Below, one piece after another: positions 45,899 to 59,046 of a DNA stretch of 64,000 bases. This DNA comes from Corythoichthys intestinalis (lineage: Eukaryota > Chordata > Actinopteri > Syngnathiformes > Syngnathidae). The notes under the pieces were generated by a model. The model worked only from the letters and a program-made list of their open reading frames with translations. It ran no database searches and was not told the origin of the DNA. The position numbers were made by a program, and so were the translations under genes. The number at the start of each line of letters is the position of its first letter. Position 1 is the first letter of the stretch. The stretch spans positions 53,225,001 through 53,289,000 of the forward strand of contig NC_080395.1 in NCBI RefSeq assembly GCF_030265065.1, written 5' to 3'.

Positions 45899-47424
45899 CT
45901 GAAACAGAAACAAACCACATAATTTGATGGGTCATTGGCAGAATTGTAGCTAACTAATGCACCCAATGTCGGCCACTGCTGCACGATGTAATGGTTGCCA
46001 GGTAGTCCTCGGAGGGCGGCTGCAAGACAAGCACTGCCGAGGAAGATTCGGAAGGCGGCCGCCACCTAAGGCTTGCTGTGCTGCACTGGGCCTAGTCGCC
46101 ACCCCTCCAAGCTTTCCTAGGGTATCATATGATTTCCCCCCTCCGATTTATATGCTGTGATGTTGCACTGGCTTACCAGCTGCTTCACTGTGCATTATTT
46201 CACTAAACGCAATTCACATAAACACCAGAGGGATGTTGTCTTTTGAGGGTGTTTGTAGGCATTGCTTGATGGCCATGTTATTATGAATGAGGAAGTTGCA
46301 ATTGCGCCAAGTAGACCCTTAGTCCTTATATATTACAGGAAAAGCGGGCCAGAAACCAATTGCTTTGGGGATGTGAGCCAATCCCTCATTTAAATCCAAC
46401 ATAAAAAAGGAGGAGGAGGTGAAAAAGGGCTTATTGCTATGACTCAGAAATTCATAACTAAATTGTTAGAACTTGTTACACGTTTTCAGCACTTATTTTC
46501 GAACATGTTTCTTTAATTCAGGAACTAATCAAGAAAATGGCTATAAAGAATATTTAAACTTGGTGACAATTTTGATGTCGTTTATTCATTAAAAATAAAA
46601 TAAAAGTAAAAAACACTTCATATTTAAATGGCAACTGACTAGATTTGACATGAACATATTGCAAGATTGTGTGGGTTTCTTAAGCAACTTGCAGAAGATT
46701 TCCACATTACACACATACCATATATAAACTTCTGTTTGTATGTAAAGTCAATGTATTGTGTTTAATATCGTAAAACTACGCGTTTTGAAGTTTTATGATT
46801 TATAACAGGCAAATATCTGATGTTCTTGTATGCATGTGCCATAAACCATATCTTGAATATCCCTAATCTGTAATCAAGATATTGGTCATTTTGTATAATA
46901 CAGTATTTATTTAATATAAGGGTACCCTATTACTAAATTTGTTTATACAGTGATTACAATAAAATATTTTGTTTGGCTAACTTCATAAGATTCAAATGAA
47001 CTGATTGATATGTTGCATATGTCCGTTGTTCTTGTACAAAGTTATGACTAAAGAGACCAAAATGTTTTATCTCATTCCACCACAGCTGCCAGGGGGCCCA
47101 TCCTCAGACTTGTCGCTACTGGTACACCTAACCTGTTTTTGTACATTGAAAGTAGGACAGAATACCCATTCAGTTACACATACCTTGGTCAATAAATTAC
47201 TACATTTAACCCTATGATTTTTACATGCATTTATTCATGTTTTAATTTGGACGGAATCCCCCATCAACCAACAAAGACCTCCTGTGACCTATAAAAAGCC
47301 ATTAATGGTCCAGATTTTTATTTGTGAAAATGAAAGATTTATGCCTTACCTTGTTTTTGATGTCTTGGTTTGAGAGATGGAATTGAAGATAAAGAAAGAA
47401 AAACAGTATGTTGAAGATTAAAAA
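45899..47424. other. AT-rich stretch without a recognised gene
   Basis: This is the upstream flank of the receptor gene. Its non-coding first exon and promoter should lie here or further right, but I cannot place them. No repeat with clear ends was found. Confidence 0.4.

Positions 47425-47466
<42 letters not shown>
47425..47466. repeat. (TC)n microsatellite
   Basis: About 20 TC units lie 80 bases left of a hAT element. Long frames made of Arg-Glu repeats here are artefacts. Confidence 0.97.
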
Positions 47467-47470
<4 letters not shown>

Positions 47471-47544
47471 CCTCCTTCCTTCCCGTTCCGTCCACCTCTC
47501 ACTCTGTTTCTTTCCTGTGTGTGATTGCTTCATAGGCATCCTCG

Positions 47545-49171
47545 CACAGGCGGTTTTGGCTATGGGCAATGTGGGCGACCGCCCAGGGCGCAATCTATTT
47601 GGGGGCGCACAAGCACCCTCGAGAAGAGAAGACAAAAAAAAAAAAAAAACATCTGCTAGTTTTCGAGACAAATACCGCTCATTTCCACATCAAGTTAGTA
47701 GAGTGGGCGCTAGGGCACCCCTTACTATCATGTCAACTGCTGCTGAGAGTCGTGTGTGTCAGAGGAAGAGGCAGGGGGAGACAGGAGGGGGATCAGCTGC
47801 TCGCATCTGCAAAGTGAGTGAGCAGTACGGGTCTCAATCACTCTCAGAGGAAAAGCAAGGAGGGGGGCGGGGACCCGTATGCTGTACAGCCTGTGACCTT
47901 GTACAGGTTTTCAAAGGCTACCTCATTATTCATGTGACTACTTAAAGAAATGGTGATTTTTTTGTTCCCAAGAAAGTCCATTAATGGGTCTATCATATTC
48001 CTCGTTCAATACTCTATAAGAAAAATATAACATATATGCATCTAAAATAATCCTAAACGATTTTATTAGCAATTTTAATACTCCTTTTAGCAAGGTTACT
48101 TGGGTATGCGGTATGCCGCTGCGTACGTTCCCATAGCAACCAGTCCTGTTATTGTCCTACGTCAAAAGCGCTGCATATTCTGAGAACGAGGATAGGCGTA
48201 AGCGTAAGGTGCGCATTTTGAGCAGAGGACGGCCACCCCACCTGTTAGGATTAATCTGTGCGTCCATGAACGAATGTAAGTATTTCCTCTTCATGCCATA
48301 AAGTTCTTATGATAAGTTAGAGCCATCATCAGTGCGACCGTTTCGTGTTTTTCCTGTTACGTCAGCTCGTTCTCGCTGCGTCGAGGAGAGCGTTCTTTAC
48401 TTTATATTCGCATTGCACATTTGCTTTAAGAGGGAAGGTGTTAGTTTAGCATCTTAAAATGATGTTGTACATCCATATGAGTGTAAAGTGCTTAGTTTTC
48501 GCCACTTTTATGGCTAAGATGACCGCACGCAGCGCGCACTCGAACCCCCCGCCCCCACCTTCGTGTTCATTTTACTGCACAAATATGTATGTGTGTCACG
48601 TGACTCAGAGTGAGTGTGCGGCGATCGGGCCCTTTTTTAATTGGCAAAATGAAAAGTTATCCGTCTGGAAATTAAAAAAGAAAGAAAAAAAAGCAGAAGA
48701 GGAGAAAAGGAAGCAAGACAGCGGTGAGTGTACTATGTTACTGTAGTTTTATGTCCTAATGTAGTCCAAGCACTGCAGACTAGTAGTAGTAAACCAATTA
48801 ACTGCCTTAACTTGTTGTAACTAGCTTGTTAGCATTCGCTAACAGCATTGCAGCATGCTAGCGTTTCTTCATACATAAAGATGTTACCTAGAACATTAAA
48901 TCAGTGTTTAGAATCACCATACACACTGATCAGCCAGACTGATAAGATGTTACATGATTCACTTCTGTGCCAGAATGTTATCCTTATTAAGTAAAAGCAA
49001 TATAACTTACCAGCTAGTCAGTAGAATACGGTATGTGTAAAGGTATGTGTACTAAGCACAATAATAATAATAATAATCTGAAGTACATTTTGTTTATTAA
49101 GTGGGGGTGGGGTGGGGGGGCGCTGATGGGGTGGTTCGCCCAGGGCGCGAAAGTAGCCAGGACTGCCACTG
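47545..49171 (+). mobile_element. hAT element deletion derivative with residual transposase exon
   Basis: The left end is CACAGGCGGTTTTGGC and the right end GCCAGGACTGCCACTG. Perfect 8-bp flanks of CATCCTCG lie at 47537-47544 and 49172-49179. CGCCCAGGGCGC is repeated near both ends. Around 48640-48725 the plus strand encodes LKKKEKKAEEEKRKQDSGE followed by a GTGAGT donor. This resembles the N-terminal exon of ZMYM-like hAT transposases, but the catalytic part is deleted. Confidence 0.85.
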
Positions 49172-49240
49172 CATCCTCGTATGAACATCGCTATCATAAG
49201 CATGCCATTCAAATTAGTCTACAATCAGAAATGTCTCTTC

Positions 49241-51207
49241 CAAGGGCATAGGTTTGGTCTCAACATTGGTAAGGACGATATAACAAGATAACCTGCATGT
49301 ACACTTTTTGCTGGGGACAAGACATTAATAAGACCAAACAAATTGGTTAAACAGGGGTCAGGGCTACATTTCTCACTAATATGAACCCAATTAAATGATA
49401 GGGTAAATGATCAATGCAAAATAAATCTGTATTGACTTATACAAACTTCCATGTGTATTTGTTCAAGTGACACACAGTTCGATTGAAACCTTTGTTTTCA
49501 AAAACTACAAAAGAAATTTTTTTGAAAAGATCCAGAATAAATGTCTGGATTTTATTAACAAACTTAAATTGCAGTATTTGAACATGAATTATATTAACAC
49601 ACACAACAAATAAACACTTGTTAATAATCCCTTAACTATCCAGGATTGTAAAAAAATAAACATTTGTCTTAAGACCACTCAACATTTTCTGTCTAAATAA
49701 ATAAAATATAACTGTAAAAAAAAACCAGTCAGGGTATAACAAAAATGACAATGGAACCTTCCTTCAAGTAAAACATGACTGCTTTTGTCCACAAGCACAG
49801 CTAAACTCAACAAAAAATGATAACGTTTCACCTCGATTATGACTAATGCATGATTATCCTAAAACAATGTCTGCATAGGCTGCAAATAAAACTATTTTGG
49901 AATAAGTATTGTAAAAAATAAATAAATGCTCTTTAAATAAATGTACAGTCCCTGACAAAAGTGTTGTCGCTGATCCATTTTGTAGAAACAATTGCTAATA
50001 ACCTGACTTTTGATTATTCAATTGGTTTCAGATATGGCTCATATGAAAGCTAATACCTTCCCAAATGATGTTGAATGTAAAAGAACATATTTGTTTCACT
50101 GAAAAAAGATTTATCATTTAATAAAGACATAAAGGTCAAATTTTGGCAAGACGAGTTTTGTCGCCTACAGAAAGTAGTGTGACAATTGAACAAAAAATGT
50201 ACTTCAGATACAAAAATATGTTACATAACATAAGCGAATTAAGTAGTGGTGCTGTGAGATCCAAATTTAATATTTTTTATGACTTCCATGGGCTTGAAGG
50301 ACTGCATCCATGCGGTTTGGCAAGGATTCATACAATTTATTGATGAAGTCATCAGGAACAACAAAGAAAGTAGACTTGCATGCTTCCCAGAGTTCATTCT
50401 TGGGTTTCGTCTTCCATGCTTCCTCTTTCAACCTGTTCATTTTTGGTGACTGGGCTGGCCAGTCCTGCAGGATCTTGATCTTCTTTGCCTTGAGGAACTT
50501 TGAGGTAGAGATTGAAGTATGCGATGGAGCACCATCCTGCTGCATAATTTGTCCCTTTTTATGGTTAGGAATGTAAGAGGCAACTAAGATTTGTTGATAT
50601 TTCAGACTATTTATGTTGCTTTCCACCCTGCAGATCTCTCGCACATCCCCATACTGGATGTAACTCCAGACCATGACTTTGTCACCACCAAACCTCACTT
50701 TTTCTGAGTGAATCTCGGATTCATGCAGGCTCCAGTAGGTCTCCTGCAATATTTGCGGTGACTATGGTGTAATTCAATAGAAGATTCATCTGCAAAATCC
50801 ACCTTTTGCCACTTTTCCAGCATCCGTCCTCTTGACAGGCTGTGGGCCTTGGCAAATGCCACACGTTTTTTTTTAATTGTCTGCACCCTGAGAGATCTGC
50901 AGGGTGGAAGGCGACATAAATAGTCTGAGTCAGGGACTGTATGCAATGCAAGTCATCAACCAATCAAATGTGCGTTTGAAGGGAAAAAAATGGACTGGCG
51001 CATTCAGCAAGTGAAAAGGGGTAAATGACAATGGTAGGATCAATTATATCCTTACAACATATGGGAAGACAATCCAAATTACCTATTTAACTGGACTCAT
51101 TATATAATACAAATAAAGTTGCTTAAGAGTTGGTGGGGACAATTTGAACATCCTGAAAAGTTGGTAGTGTTATGTCCCTACCGTCCCTATGAAAACCTAC
51201 GCCCTTG
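49241..51207. mobile_element. hAT-like element, CAAGGGCRTAGG family, copy 1
   Basis: The ends are CAAGGGCATAGGTTT and AACCTACGCCCTTG. Perfect 8-bp flanks of GTCTCTTC lie at 49233-49240 and 51208-51215. About half its length is a Tc1-like insertion (49946-50939). Confidence 0.92.
49946..50939 (-). mobile_element. Truncated Tc1-like transposon inside the hAT copy
   Basis: The ends are CAGTCCCTGACAAAAGT and GTCAGGGACTG with TA on both sides. The minus strand encodes transposase in two overlapping frames: 50946-50695 (WQKVDFADESSIELHHSHRK) and 50749-50267 (VMVWSYI, MQQDGAPSHTS, LQDWPAQSPKM, ending HGSHKKY). The DNA-binding N-terminus is missing and a frameshift separates the two parts, so it is dead. 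Confidence 0.88.
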
Positions 51208-51549
51208 GTCTCTTCCAAACATAAAGTAGTAGATGTGCTTGTTTGGCAAGTGGTGTTGAAAAAGATATGCAAACATTTAAGTTGCACACATTTAATATTT
51301 GAAAAAAAAAAAAAAATCTTCTTGAAGATTTAAAAAAATATTCTGTTTATCTCTCTCGCGCTCTTTCTCTCTCAGCCTCCATCTCTTTAAAATACCATAT
51401 TTTGATGATTATTTTGTTGATTAAAAAAAAAAAAAAACCTCAACAAGTACCAGCTTTCAAAGGTCGTATTGGTAAAATAATTAAATAGATAAAATAAAAA
51501 TATCAATCTTGTTGACAGTAATCCGTAGTAATCTAATCTCTAGTAAAAC

Positions 51550-52295
51550 CAAAGGCGTAGGTTTTGTCTCAACATTGGTAGGGACAATATAACAGCACAA
51601 CCTGCATGTACACTTTTTGCTGAAGACGGGACATTAATAAGACCAAACATTGGGTGAACAGGGGTCAGGGCTACATTTCTCACCAAGCGCGTAGGTTTGC
51701 AAAGGGAAGGAAGGGATAAAACCCTACCAATTTTTCGGGATGTTCATGTTGTCCCCACCAACCTTTAAGCAACCTTATTTGCATTATATAATGAGTTCAG
51801 TTATATAGGTCATATAGTTTGTCTTCTCATATGTACGGAAAGAATTGAGCCTACCAACACACATGAAAGTTAGTATAAGTCAAAACAGATTTATTTTGCA
51901 TTGATCATTTAGGCTATCAATATATATCATATTTGTGAGAACTGTAGCCCTGAACCCCGTTCACCTAATCTGTTTGGTCTTATTAATGCCCCGTCTCCAG
52001 AAAATGTGCACATGCAGGTTATGCTGTTATATCGTCCCTACAAATGTAGAAACCAAACCTACGTCCTTGTTTCTCACGTTTCAAACCTTTGTCGTCAAAA
52101 ACTACTAAAGCAACATTTTGAAAACTTCCAGAATAAATGTCTGGATTTTATAAGCAAATTTAAATTGCAGTATTTGAACATGAATAATATTAACGCGCAC
52201 AATAAATACACACTTATTTATATATAACTAAATAGAAATATATTTATATAACTATAAACACAACTGAAAAAAAAAACTTCTTAGTAAGGGTATAA

Positions 52296-52328
<33 letters not shown>

Positions 52329-52796
52329 CGATCCTTCCTTCAGGTAAAACACGACTGCTTTTGTCCACAAGCACAGCTGAACTCAACAAATAATGAAACA
52401 TTTTTACCCGATTATGATGATTAATGAATGATTAACTGAAGAAATATCTGTAAAGGCTGCAAATAAAAATATTTATAAATAAATACATTTTAAATAAATG
52501 CAAGTCATCAACCAATCAAACGTGTGTTTTAGGGGTAAAAAACAGACCAGCACATTCATCAAGAGAAAAGGGGTAAATGTAAGTCTGAACATAATGAAAA
52601 TAATTCACTTAATAATGGTAGGGTCACTTCTATCTTTACAACATATGGAAAGACTATCTAAATTACCTATACAGTATAGCTGAAATCATTATATCGTGCA
52701 AATAAGGTTGCTTAAAAGTTAGTGGGGACAATTTGAGCATCCTGAAAAGTTGGTGGAGTTATATCCTTACCGTTCCTATGCAAACCTACACCCTTG
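51550..52796. mobile_element. hAT-like element, same family, copy 2
   Basis: It starts CAAAGGCGTAGG and ends CCTACACCCTTG, between perfect 8-bp copies of AGTAAAAC (51542-51549 and 52797-52804). Copy 3 is inserted inside. A poly-A run lies at about 52300-52327. Confidence 0.93.
51684..52069. mobile_element. hAT-like element, same family, copy 3, inverted in copy 2
   Basis: It begins CAAGCGCGTAGG and ends CCTACGTCCTTG, with perfect 8-bp flanks of TTTCTCAC (51676-51683 and 52070-52077). Its sequence runs opposite to copy 2. At 386 bp it is the shortest member. Confidence 0.93.
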
Positions 52797-52804
52797 AGTA
52801 AAAC

Positions 52805-53031
52805 CAAACTGGGGATGCAAATTGTTTTCTTTTTTAGAAACGTTAAACAGTTTCGATCTTATTGGAATACTGACAATCTGTACATCTTCTCCAAGTAGTT
52901 TGCAGCACGATTGAAATTTGTTCACATAATTCAAATACAGTAATATGCAAACGATGATCATTCATACTTTTCTGGCTAATTTGTTGGAGATTAAAAACAT
53001 TACTGAATGAAGCAAAACATGTTATGCCCTA

Positions 53032-53072
<41 letters not shown>

Positions 53073-53781
53073 GAAAAACAAAACTCCGACATATAGAAGT
53101 GGATTCGATTCATGCAGTATTCCATTTTATCCAGTAGGTGTCCCTATTACTCATTTTAAAAACCTTTTTTAATTACTGTACATTTTTAATGTGAAATGCA
53201 AAACAAAAACAAAACAAAAAATCCCTGATATTGAGGGAGGGGCATACAATACAATACTGTTATCACAATTTTGAAATTAATAATAATAATAATAATTAGT
53301 ATTAATATGTTCTTTTATTTTAATTTTATATAGAATGCTAAAACTTGGTGTGGGTGGGACATACAATACAGTATTGTTATCACAATTTTGAAATCATTAA
53401 TATTAATAACATCACGTTCTTCAGGCCAAAATTCATTTTGGTTTTATAATGTCTATTACGTATTCAAATAATGTGACACATCTATATCTAACACATCTAC
53501 AAAGAGAAATGCCATTACGGTTCCTCAAACGTTTTGGGTAGCAGCAGAGGCCAATCAATGCAAAAGAGAAGACTTTTCTCATGTGCATCCCAGCGGAAAG
53601 AGTCTTGTTTGGTAAAGTGGTAAAAACAACAACACAGAAGTTGTTGGGGTTTTTTTGTGTGACACTTAATAATGGAGAAAAGGGTCAATAAAATCCATTA
53701 TTTCAAAAAGGCTAACTACAGTGGGATCAGATATTTTTTCAGTGCTGTTACTGTTTTAGTAAATCAAATCTGAGCATTCCA
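52805..53781. other. AT-rich DNA without a gene
   Basis: A T run of over 30 bases sits near 53034-53068, and a partial local duplication around ACAATACTGTTATCACAATT appears at 53250 and 53370. No gene or bounded element was found. Confidence 0.5.
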
Positions 53782-53799
53782 AATTTCCTGCCCTTTCTT

Positions 53800-53804
53800 T
53801 TTTT

Positions 53805-53852
<48 letters not shown>

Positions 53853-54869
53853 ACCTGTCCTGTTCAGCTGTTTGACACAGAGAATGGAAGTCTAAGTGCC
53901 CAGATTCTGAACAGTTTTAATGTTTCACATTGAGAGTCTGACATACTCCCATTGTGATCATTCAAAATACCTTTTTATTATGACAAAGCAGCGAACAGGA
54001 AGGGGTTATGGGGGGACAGAAGAAAAGAAATACAAGAGAAGAAGGAAAAGAAACACATACACAAACAACAACTAGAAATACATTGAACATCTAACTAGTT
54101 ACTAATATGCTGGTGCTATCGTCAGCGAGATGTATTTCCGGTTTACACCATGTGGGGGCCTATTGGCCAGTGAAAGAGGAGAATGGGGGTGGGGGTGTCT
54201 ATAAGCCTATAAACTAAGTGATTGAAAGGGGTAGAGTGTACACAAATCAGTTCTGTGATCTAGAACCCAGTAATCGTGTGAATCTCTTATGAGTAAGCCC
54301 GTTAGCGACCAACCCTACGCCGCCGCATCGCCAATCCCGGCACCGGGACCCCCGACCCGAGAATGCCCTACCACATCCAGCAGCACGCAGGCCCCACCGG
54401 GCGCGCGACAGCCACGCAGACGGGCGGAGAAGCCGCGCGGGCGCCAACCCAGGGCCACAGCCCCCACCCAGCCAGCCCGGGGAGGGAGGGAGGGCGGGCG
54501 CGGGGGCGGGGGGCCATGCGCAGCCCATCCCTCCTCCCGCAGCCCAGCAAAGGAGCCATCGTCCCCCCCCCGGGACCCAGGGTGGTCCCCCGGGCCACCC
54601 GCGCACCCATCAACCGGCCTTCAGGGATGGCAGGAGGGGACGCATCACCAACCCCACGCCTACAACCCGGGCCACGAGCCACAGCCGCAGCCCCCCAACC
54701 GGCACGGCACGCCACGAGACCCCCTGCGGCCCACCAAGCCCCAGGCAAGGCAGGGTCCCCCGCCGGTGCAGGCGACACCCCGCTGATACACCGGCGCCCA
54801 GTCAGCGACCCGCGACGGAGCGCAGGGCGGATGCCCAGCCAGAGAAGATCTTTCTCCCAGCCAGAGAAG
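53800..54869 (-). mobile_element. Retroposed insert with (TAAA)n tail and GC-rich body
   Basis: A perfect 18-bp duplication AATTTCCTGCCCTTTCTT lies at 53782-53799 and 54870-54887. Read on the minus strand, the insert ends in (TAAA)n at 53806-53850, the pattern of LINE-mediated retroposition. The body 54280-54860 is extremely GC-rich. No reverse transcriptase is present, so it is a 5'-truncated LINE or an RNA copied by one; the family is unknown to me. Confidence 0.8.
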
Positions 54870-55022
54870 AATTTCCTGCCCTTTCTTGTTAGCTCATTCA
54901 TATCCATTATCACATGTATCTGTCCTGAGTCTATTACTGTGTATGTGCATGGGTATAATTGACATTACAAACTGGATGAGCCCATAAACTGTGTCATTTT
55001 TTTTTTTTTTTTTAGTTTGAAC

Positions 55023-55655
55023 TAGGGCTGTCAAAATTATCGCGTTAACGGGAGGTAATTAATTTTTAAAGTTAATCACGTTAAAATATTTGACGCATTT
55101 AACGCACATGCCACCCTCAAACAGATTAAAATGACAGCACAGTGTAATGTCCACTTGTTACTTGTGTTTTTTGGTGTTTTGTTGCCCTCTGCTGGCGCTT
55201 GGGTGCGACTGATTTTATGGGTGTCAGCACAATGAGCATTGAGTAATTATTGACATCAACAATGGCAAGCTACTAGTTTATTTTTTGATTGAAAATTTTA
55301 AAAATTTTATTAAAACGAAAACATTAAGAGGGGTTTTAATATACAATTTCTATAACTTGTACTAACATTTATCTTTTAAGAACTACAAGTCTTTCTATCC
55401 ATGGATCGCTTTAAGAGAATGTTAATAATGTTAATGCCATCTTTTTGATTTATTGTTATAATAAACAAATACAGTACTTATGTTCCGGATGTTGAATATA
55501 TATATCTGTCTTGTGTCTTATCTTTCCATTCCATCAATAATTTACAGAAAAATATGGCATATTTTAAAGATGGTTTGAATTGCGATTCATTACGATTAAT
55601 TAATTTTTAAGCTGTAATTGACTCGATTAAAACTTTTAATTGTTTGACAGCCCTA
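55023..55655. mobile_element. Element W, hAT-like, TAGGGCTGTCAAA ends
   Basis: The inverted ends are TAGGGCTGTCAAA and TTTGACAGCCCTA. The flanks GTTTGAAC (55015-55022) and ATTTGAAC (55656-55663) match at seven of eight bases. Parts of the same element occur near 19230-19330. Confidence 0.85.
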
Positions 55656-55755
55656 ATTTGAACATTATTTTCTCCAGAGGTCTAAGAAATTCACAATTAG
55701 CATATTTAAACACTTTGAGCAACTGTCTTTGATATGAATGTCTTTTATACTAAAC

Positions 55756-56510
55756 TATAGACATCATCATTATTGACGGGTCAGCTAAGCCATGCACTGC
55801 ACAACTCCTTCAAGCAGGGGGCCGCCCACATCAAGAGGAGCTATTCATAAACACACGCACGTGGCGAACTAACGGATTTTGGTTCAAAAAGTGCAAAAGC
55901 TGTACCACATACAAACAGGAAGGATTGTCTCAGGAGTTATTTGTTAGGGGATTCAAGGTAATTATTATATTTTTCGTAACATGCATTTTGAAACGTTGTG
56001 AAAAAAAATGGAGAAATTAGCCGCTAAGGCATCGGCATCATAGTTCGCAATATTTACGTAAAATAAATGGTACCTGCACATTTTTTTTTTTTTTTTTTTT
56101 TTTTGCTTTTAACCAAGAATCGAGACTGTTTTACGTCCATATCTATAAAGAATTCAGGTATTTAAGCATTTATTCACAAGAATTTCAACGTAAAAAGCTC
56201 TTTGTTGTGGTAAGGCGGCGCCACAGTGAATCTTGTGTGAACCACAAGACGAGCTCACATTTGATATATTTACGTGAAATAAATGCTACCTGTACGTTTA
56301 TTTTTGCTTTTAACCAAGAATCGAGACTGTTTTACGTCCGTATGTATAAAGAATTCAGGGATTTAAGCATTTATTCACAAGAATTTCAACGTAAAAAGCT
56401 CCTTGTCTGTGATTCCACTCGCTCAGCTTTGACAGCCTCGCCAACAATGCAGGCCCCGTATTTATCGACCCCGCTCCCCGTGTCCCGTCAATTACATTAT
56501 GAAGTCTATG
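55756..56510. mobile_element. Element Z, copy 2
   Basis: It begins TATAGACATCATCATTATTG and ends ACATTATGAAGTCTATG, with perfect 7-bp flanks of ACTAAAC (55749-55755 and 56511-56517). An internal block of about 200 bases, starting with GTAAAATAAATG and containing GAATTCAGG, is present twice in tandem. This is the cleanest copy, free of insertions. Confidence 0.85.
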
Positions 56511-58807
56511 ACTAAACCTTGTGTTTCCCTTTAAGGTAAAGATTTGGTTTACACCCAGCAACATATAAAAAATCTTAACACAACCTTCCTCGCTGAATGC
56601 CATGGGAATATTTTTTTTCATTCCTTCAACCTGAATATTCATGAGGTTAACTAATCAAGTTCAAGTAAACTAAATTGAGCTGAGTTAAATTATTTATAGG
56701 ACTACTGTAGTATAGACTATATATCACAAAAAGAGAGCCAGTGTTATCAAACTACTTTACTGAGAAACAGAATGTGACATTTTAAACGATTACCACAATC
56801 CGTTTTTGCCAAAAACATAAGGAATGTCCCAACAAAATAATTGTAAATTACATGGTAGGACAAAATATTATTCATGGAGGGTTGGAGAAAAAAAAATATA
56901 TAATGATTAATATGATAATATATAATGAGATCAATTTATATATATTGTTTTTCCATTCCATTTTCCCCAATGTTTTTCTGATGAATTTCAGTGGATTTGT
57001 TTTCCTTCGGAAACTTTGAGGGTAAAAATCTTGTACTAAATATGTGTAAATTCGTTTTTAATGTATTTTACTTACATTAGATAAATTAATTGGTTTTCCC
57101 CTCAAAGGGCTAGTTTTATAGGATTTATAGGATATAACATTAAGTTCTCTGACCATATCTTCTCTTAATTTTTATATCAGTATATTAAAGATGTCGGAAT
57201 TAACATAACCTAATTTGTTGTTTTAACCCATTGATTTGTTTGTGTCTCATTTGTTTATGACAATTTGAATACATGTTTTCTGAATGCTTCAGAACACGGA
57301 TGAGTAATCATTTGAAAATCTAATGATCATATCATGGCTGTTCTTACTCCGAATGCAGACAAATGTATACATCGTTAATTTCTGGCATTTAATCGTGAGC
57401 AACTTTTCTCCTTCACCCTCTGAAGAACACCCACATTTCCTTTAAACCAGCTAATTTTAGAAACAAGGTTTGAATCGGGCAAACCAAATGTTTATTGTCC
57501 CAGAAAGAGTTAGAGTGAAAGAAAGTTCTGTAATGTTGCACTTTGTTGCTCATAGTGTGTATGCGTATATTCGTACTAGTATAGTACTGTCGAGAAATGA
57601 TGTCGATTTGGGACAGCAAGATGATGGTCTTGCTGAAATGAAAGGAAACAAAAAAGCAAATACATTTTTTTCTTTTTGATTGCTGCATGCGCCTGAAAGA
57701 CAGCAGGTGAAGCGTTATCAGATAAGCTGTATGGCTTCCAAGACTAAAAACACATGACAGGAAAACGGTGTGATGTCACGCAGCCCACGTGGAAAGATGA
57801 CGAGTAAGACTTATACCAAGCAAACATGCATTTTGCAAAGTTTACTAAATCCACAGTGCACTCTCAATTCTGGATTCTTAAGCAGTTCAAGAAACAGTTC
57901 AAAGTAGACAATTTTAACGCGTGGGATTATTAAATACATTTATTTAGGGCAGATTGCTTTTGAAAGTGAAAAAGAGTTACAAACTTAAATTCAGGCAACT
58001 TTTTCATCCTTGAGGGCACAGGTTCAATTTGCATCTTTTCAATCCTGACAGTTAGTTTGATCAACTCTATCCAAACTGTGTCAACGTGTTGGTGGAAACA
58101 CAAAAAGAAATAGAAGATATAATAACTTCATATAAAAGCAATAACAAAAAAAAACTCCCATTAAAACCCAGTTGTGAATATCCTTATTTTGGGGGTCCCC
58201 CTTGATAGAGCTTTTCTTCCCCCACCCACTCATGCCAATCATGAACTATTGTGTCATTGCTTTTTCACATTTGTTTTCTTATTACAGTCATTGGGAATGT
58301 TCAAAAGGGACCTTTAGAAAGAACTTGAGGAGATCGTTTTCTCAGCTAGAAGGGATGCCGTGCGAGTGAGTGGATGGGGATGCACCTTGAGTTCTGTGAA
58401 TCATATCATACTAACTTGGTTGTTGGGTGACCACATGAAAACTATGCACAAGTGACCCAAGAAGTCTAATAAGGATTGTGTGCTTACTCACAGTCTTTCA
58501 AAATCCCCCATTTTGGGGACACTCCCATGACTGAACTTTTTGGTCCAATTCATCTCATCACCTGACACAATTAAAGGTATCCTTAGTGGAGTTTTTAGTA
58601 TTATGGGCAGGCTGAACCATTTCTCAGAACACACTGTTTAGGCAAGTTTTCCACAACTAATTCGTAAACCGTTTTTATTTTCGGTTGTATTGAGTTCATT
58701 TTGTCTACATTTTTAGATTAGTTTAATTTTTCTTAAATCCCAGACAACGTGTTTTAGGCAATGCAGTTTTAATTTTACTCGATTAAGACAAGGCAGTGAG
58801 AAATTGT
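56511..58807. other. Gene-free AT-rich interval
   Basis: No exon, element with paired ends, or conserved frame was recognised in this stretch. Confidence 0.5.
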
Positions 58808-58976
58808 TTAACTCATTCACTGCCATTGACTGTGATAAATGGCTAAACAATTTGAGCTGGGAGGGCTGGCAAATAATTATCATTCAGCCCTTCTGTTTTA
58901 AATAAACTGGATGTCTATCGCTGAGAGTTCCAGCTCAACATGGAGCGATGAATATGAATTTAAGAGTTAGGAGCCC
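58808..58976. repeat. Palindromic interspersed repeat, copy c
   Basis: It starts TTAACTCATTCACTGCCATT and is related to the copies at 971, 45283 and 61382. Confidence 0.55.
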
Positions 58977-59046
58977 CATTAGCTGCTGTTGTATCAGCGA
59001 CCTCTACTTAATTCAGTATTATTTACACATTTCACTGATAACTTAA

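Noticed and set aside
45892-46065. N-terminal extension of the receptor's first exon (frame continuing right)
   Set aside because: A clear TTTCTGTTTCAG acceptor lies at 45899, so the upstream frame is intron.
47302-47945. Arg-Glu repeat frame and the adjoining 142-codon frame
   Set aside because: The first is the TC microsatellite; the second falls in the hAT element and has no conserved domain.
54289-54962. Overlapping long Pro/Ala/Gly-rich open frames on both strands
   Set aside because: They follow from extreme GC content in a retroposed insert, overlap in several frames, and show no conserved domain.
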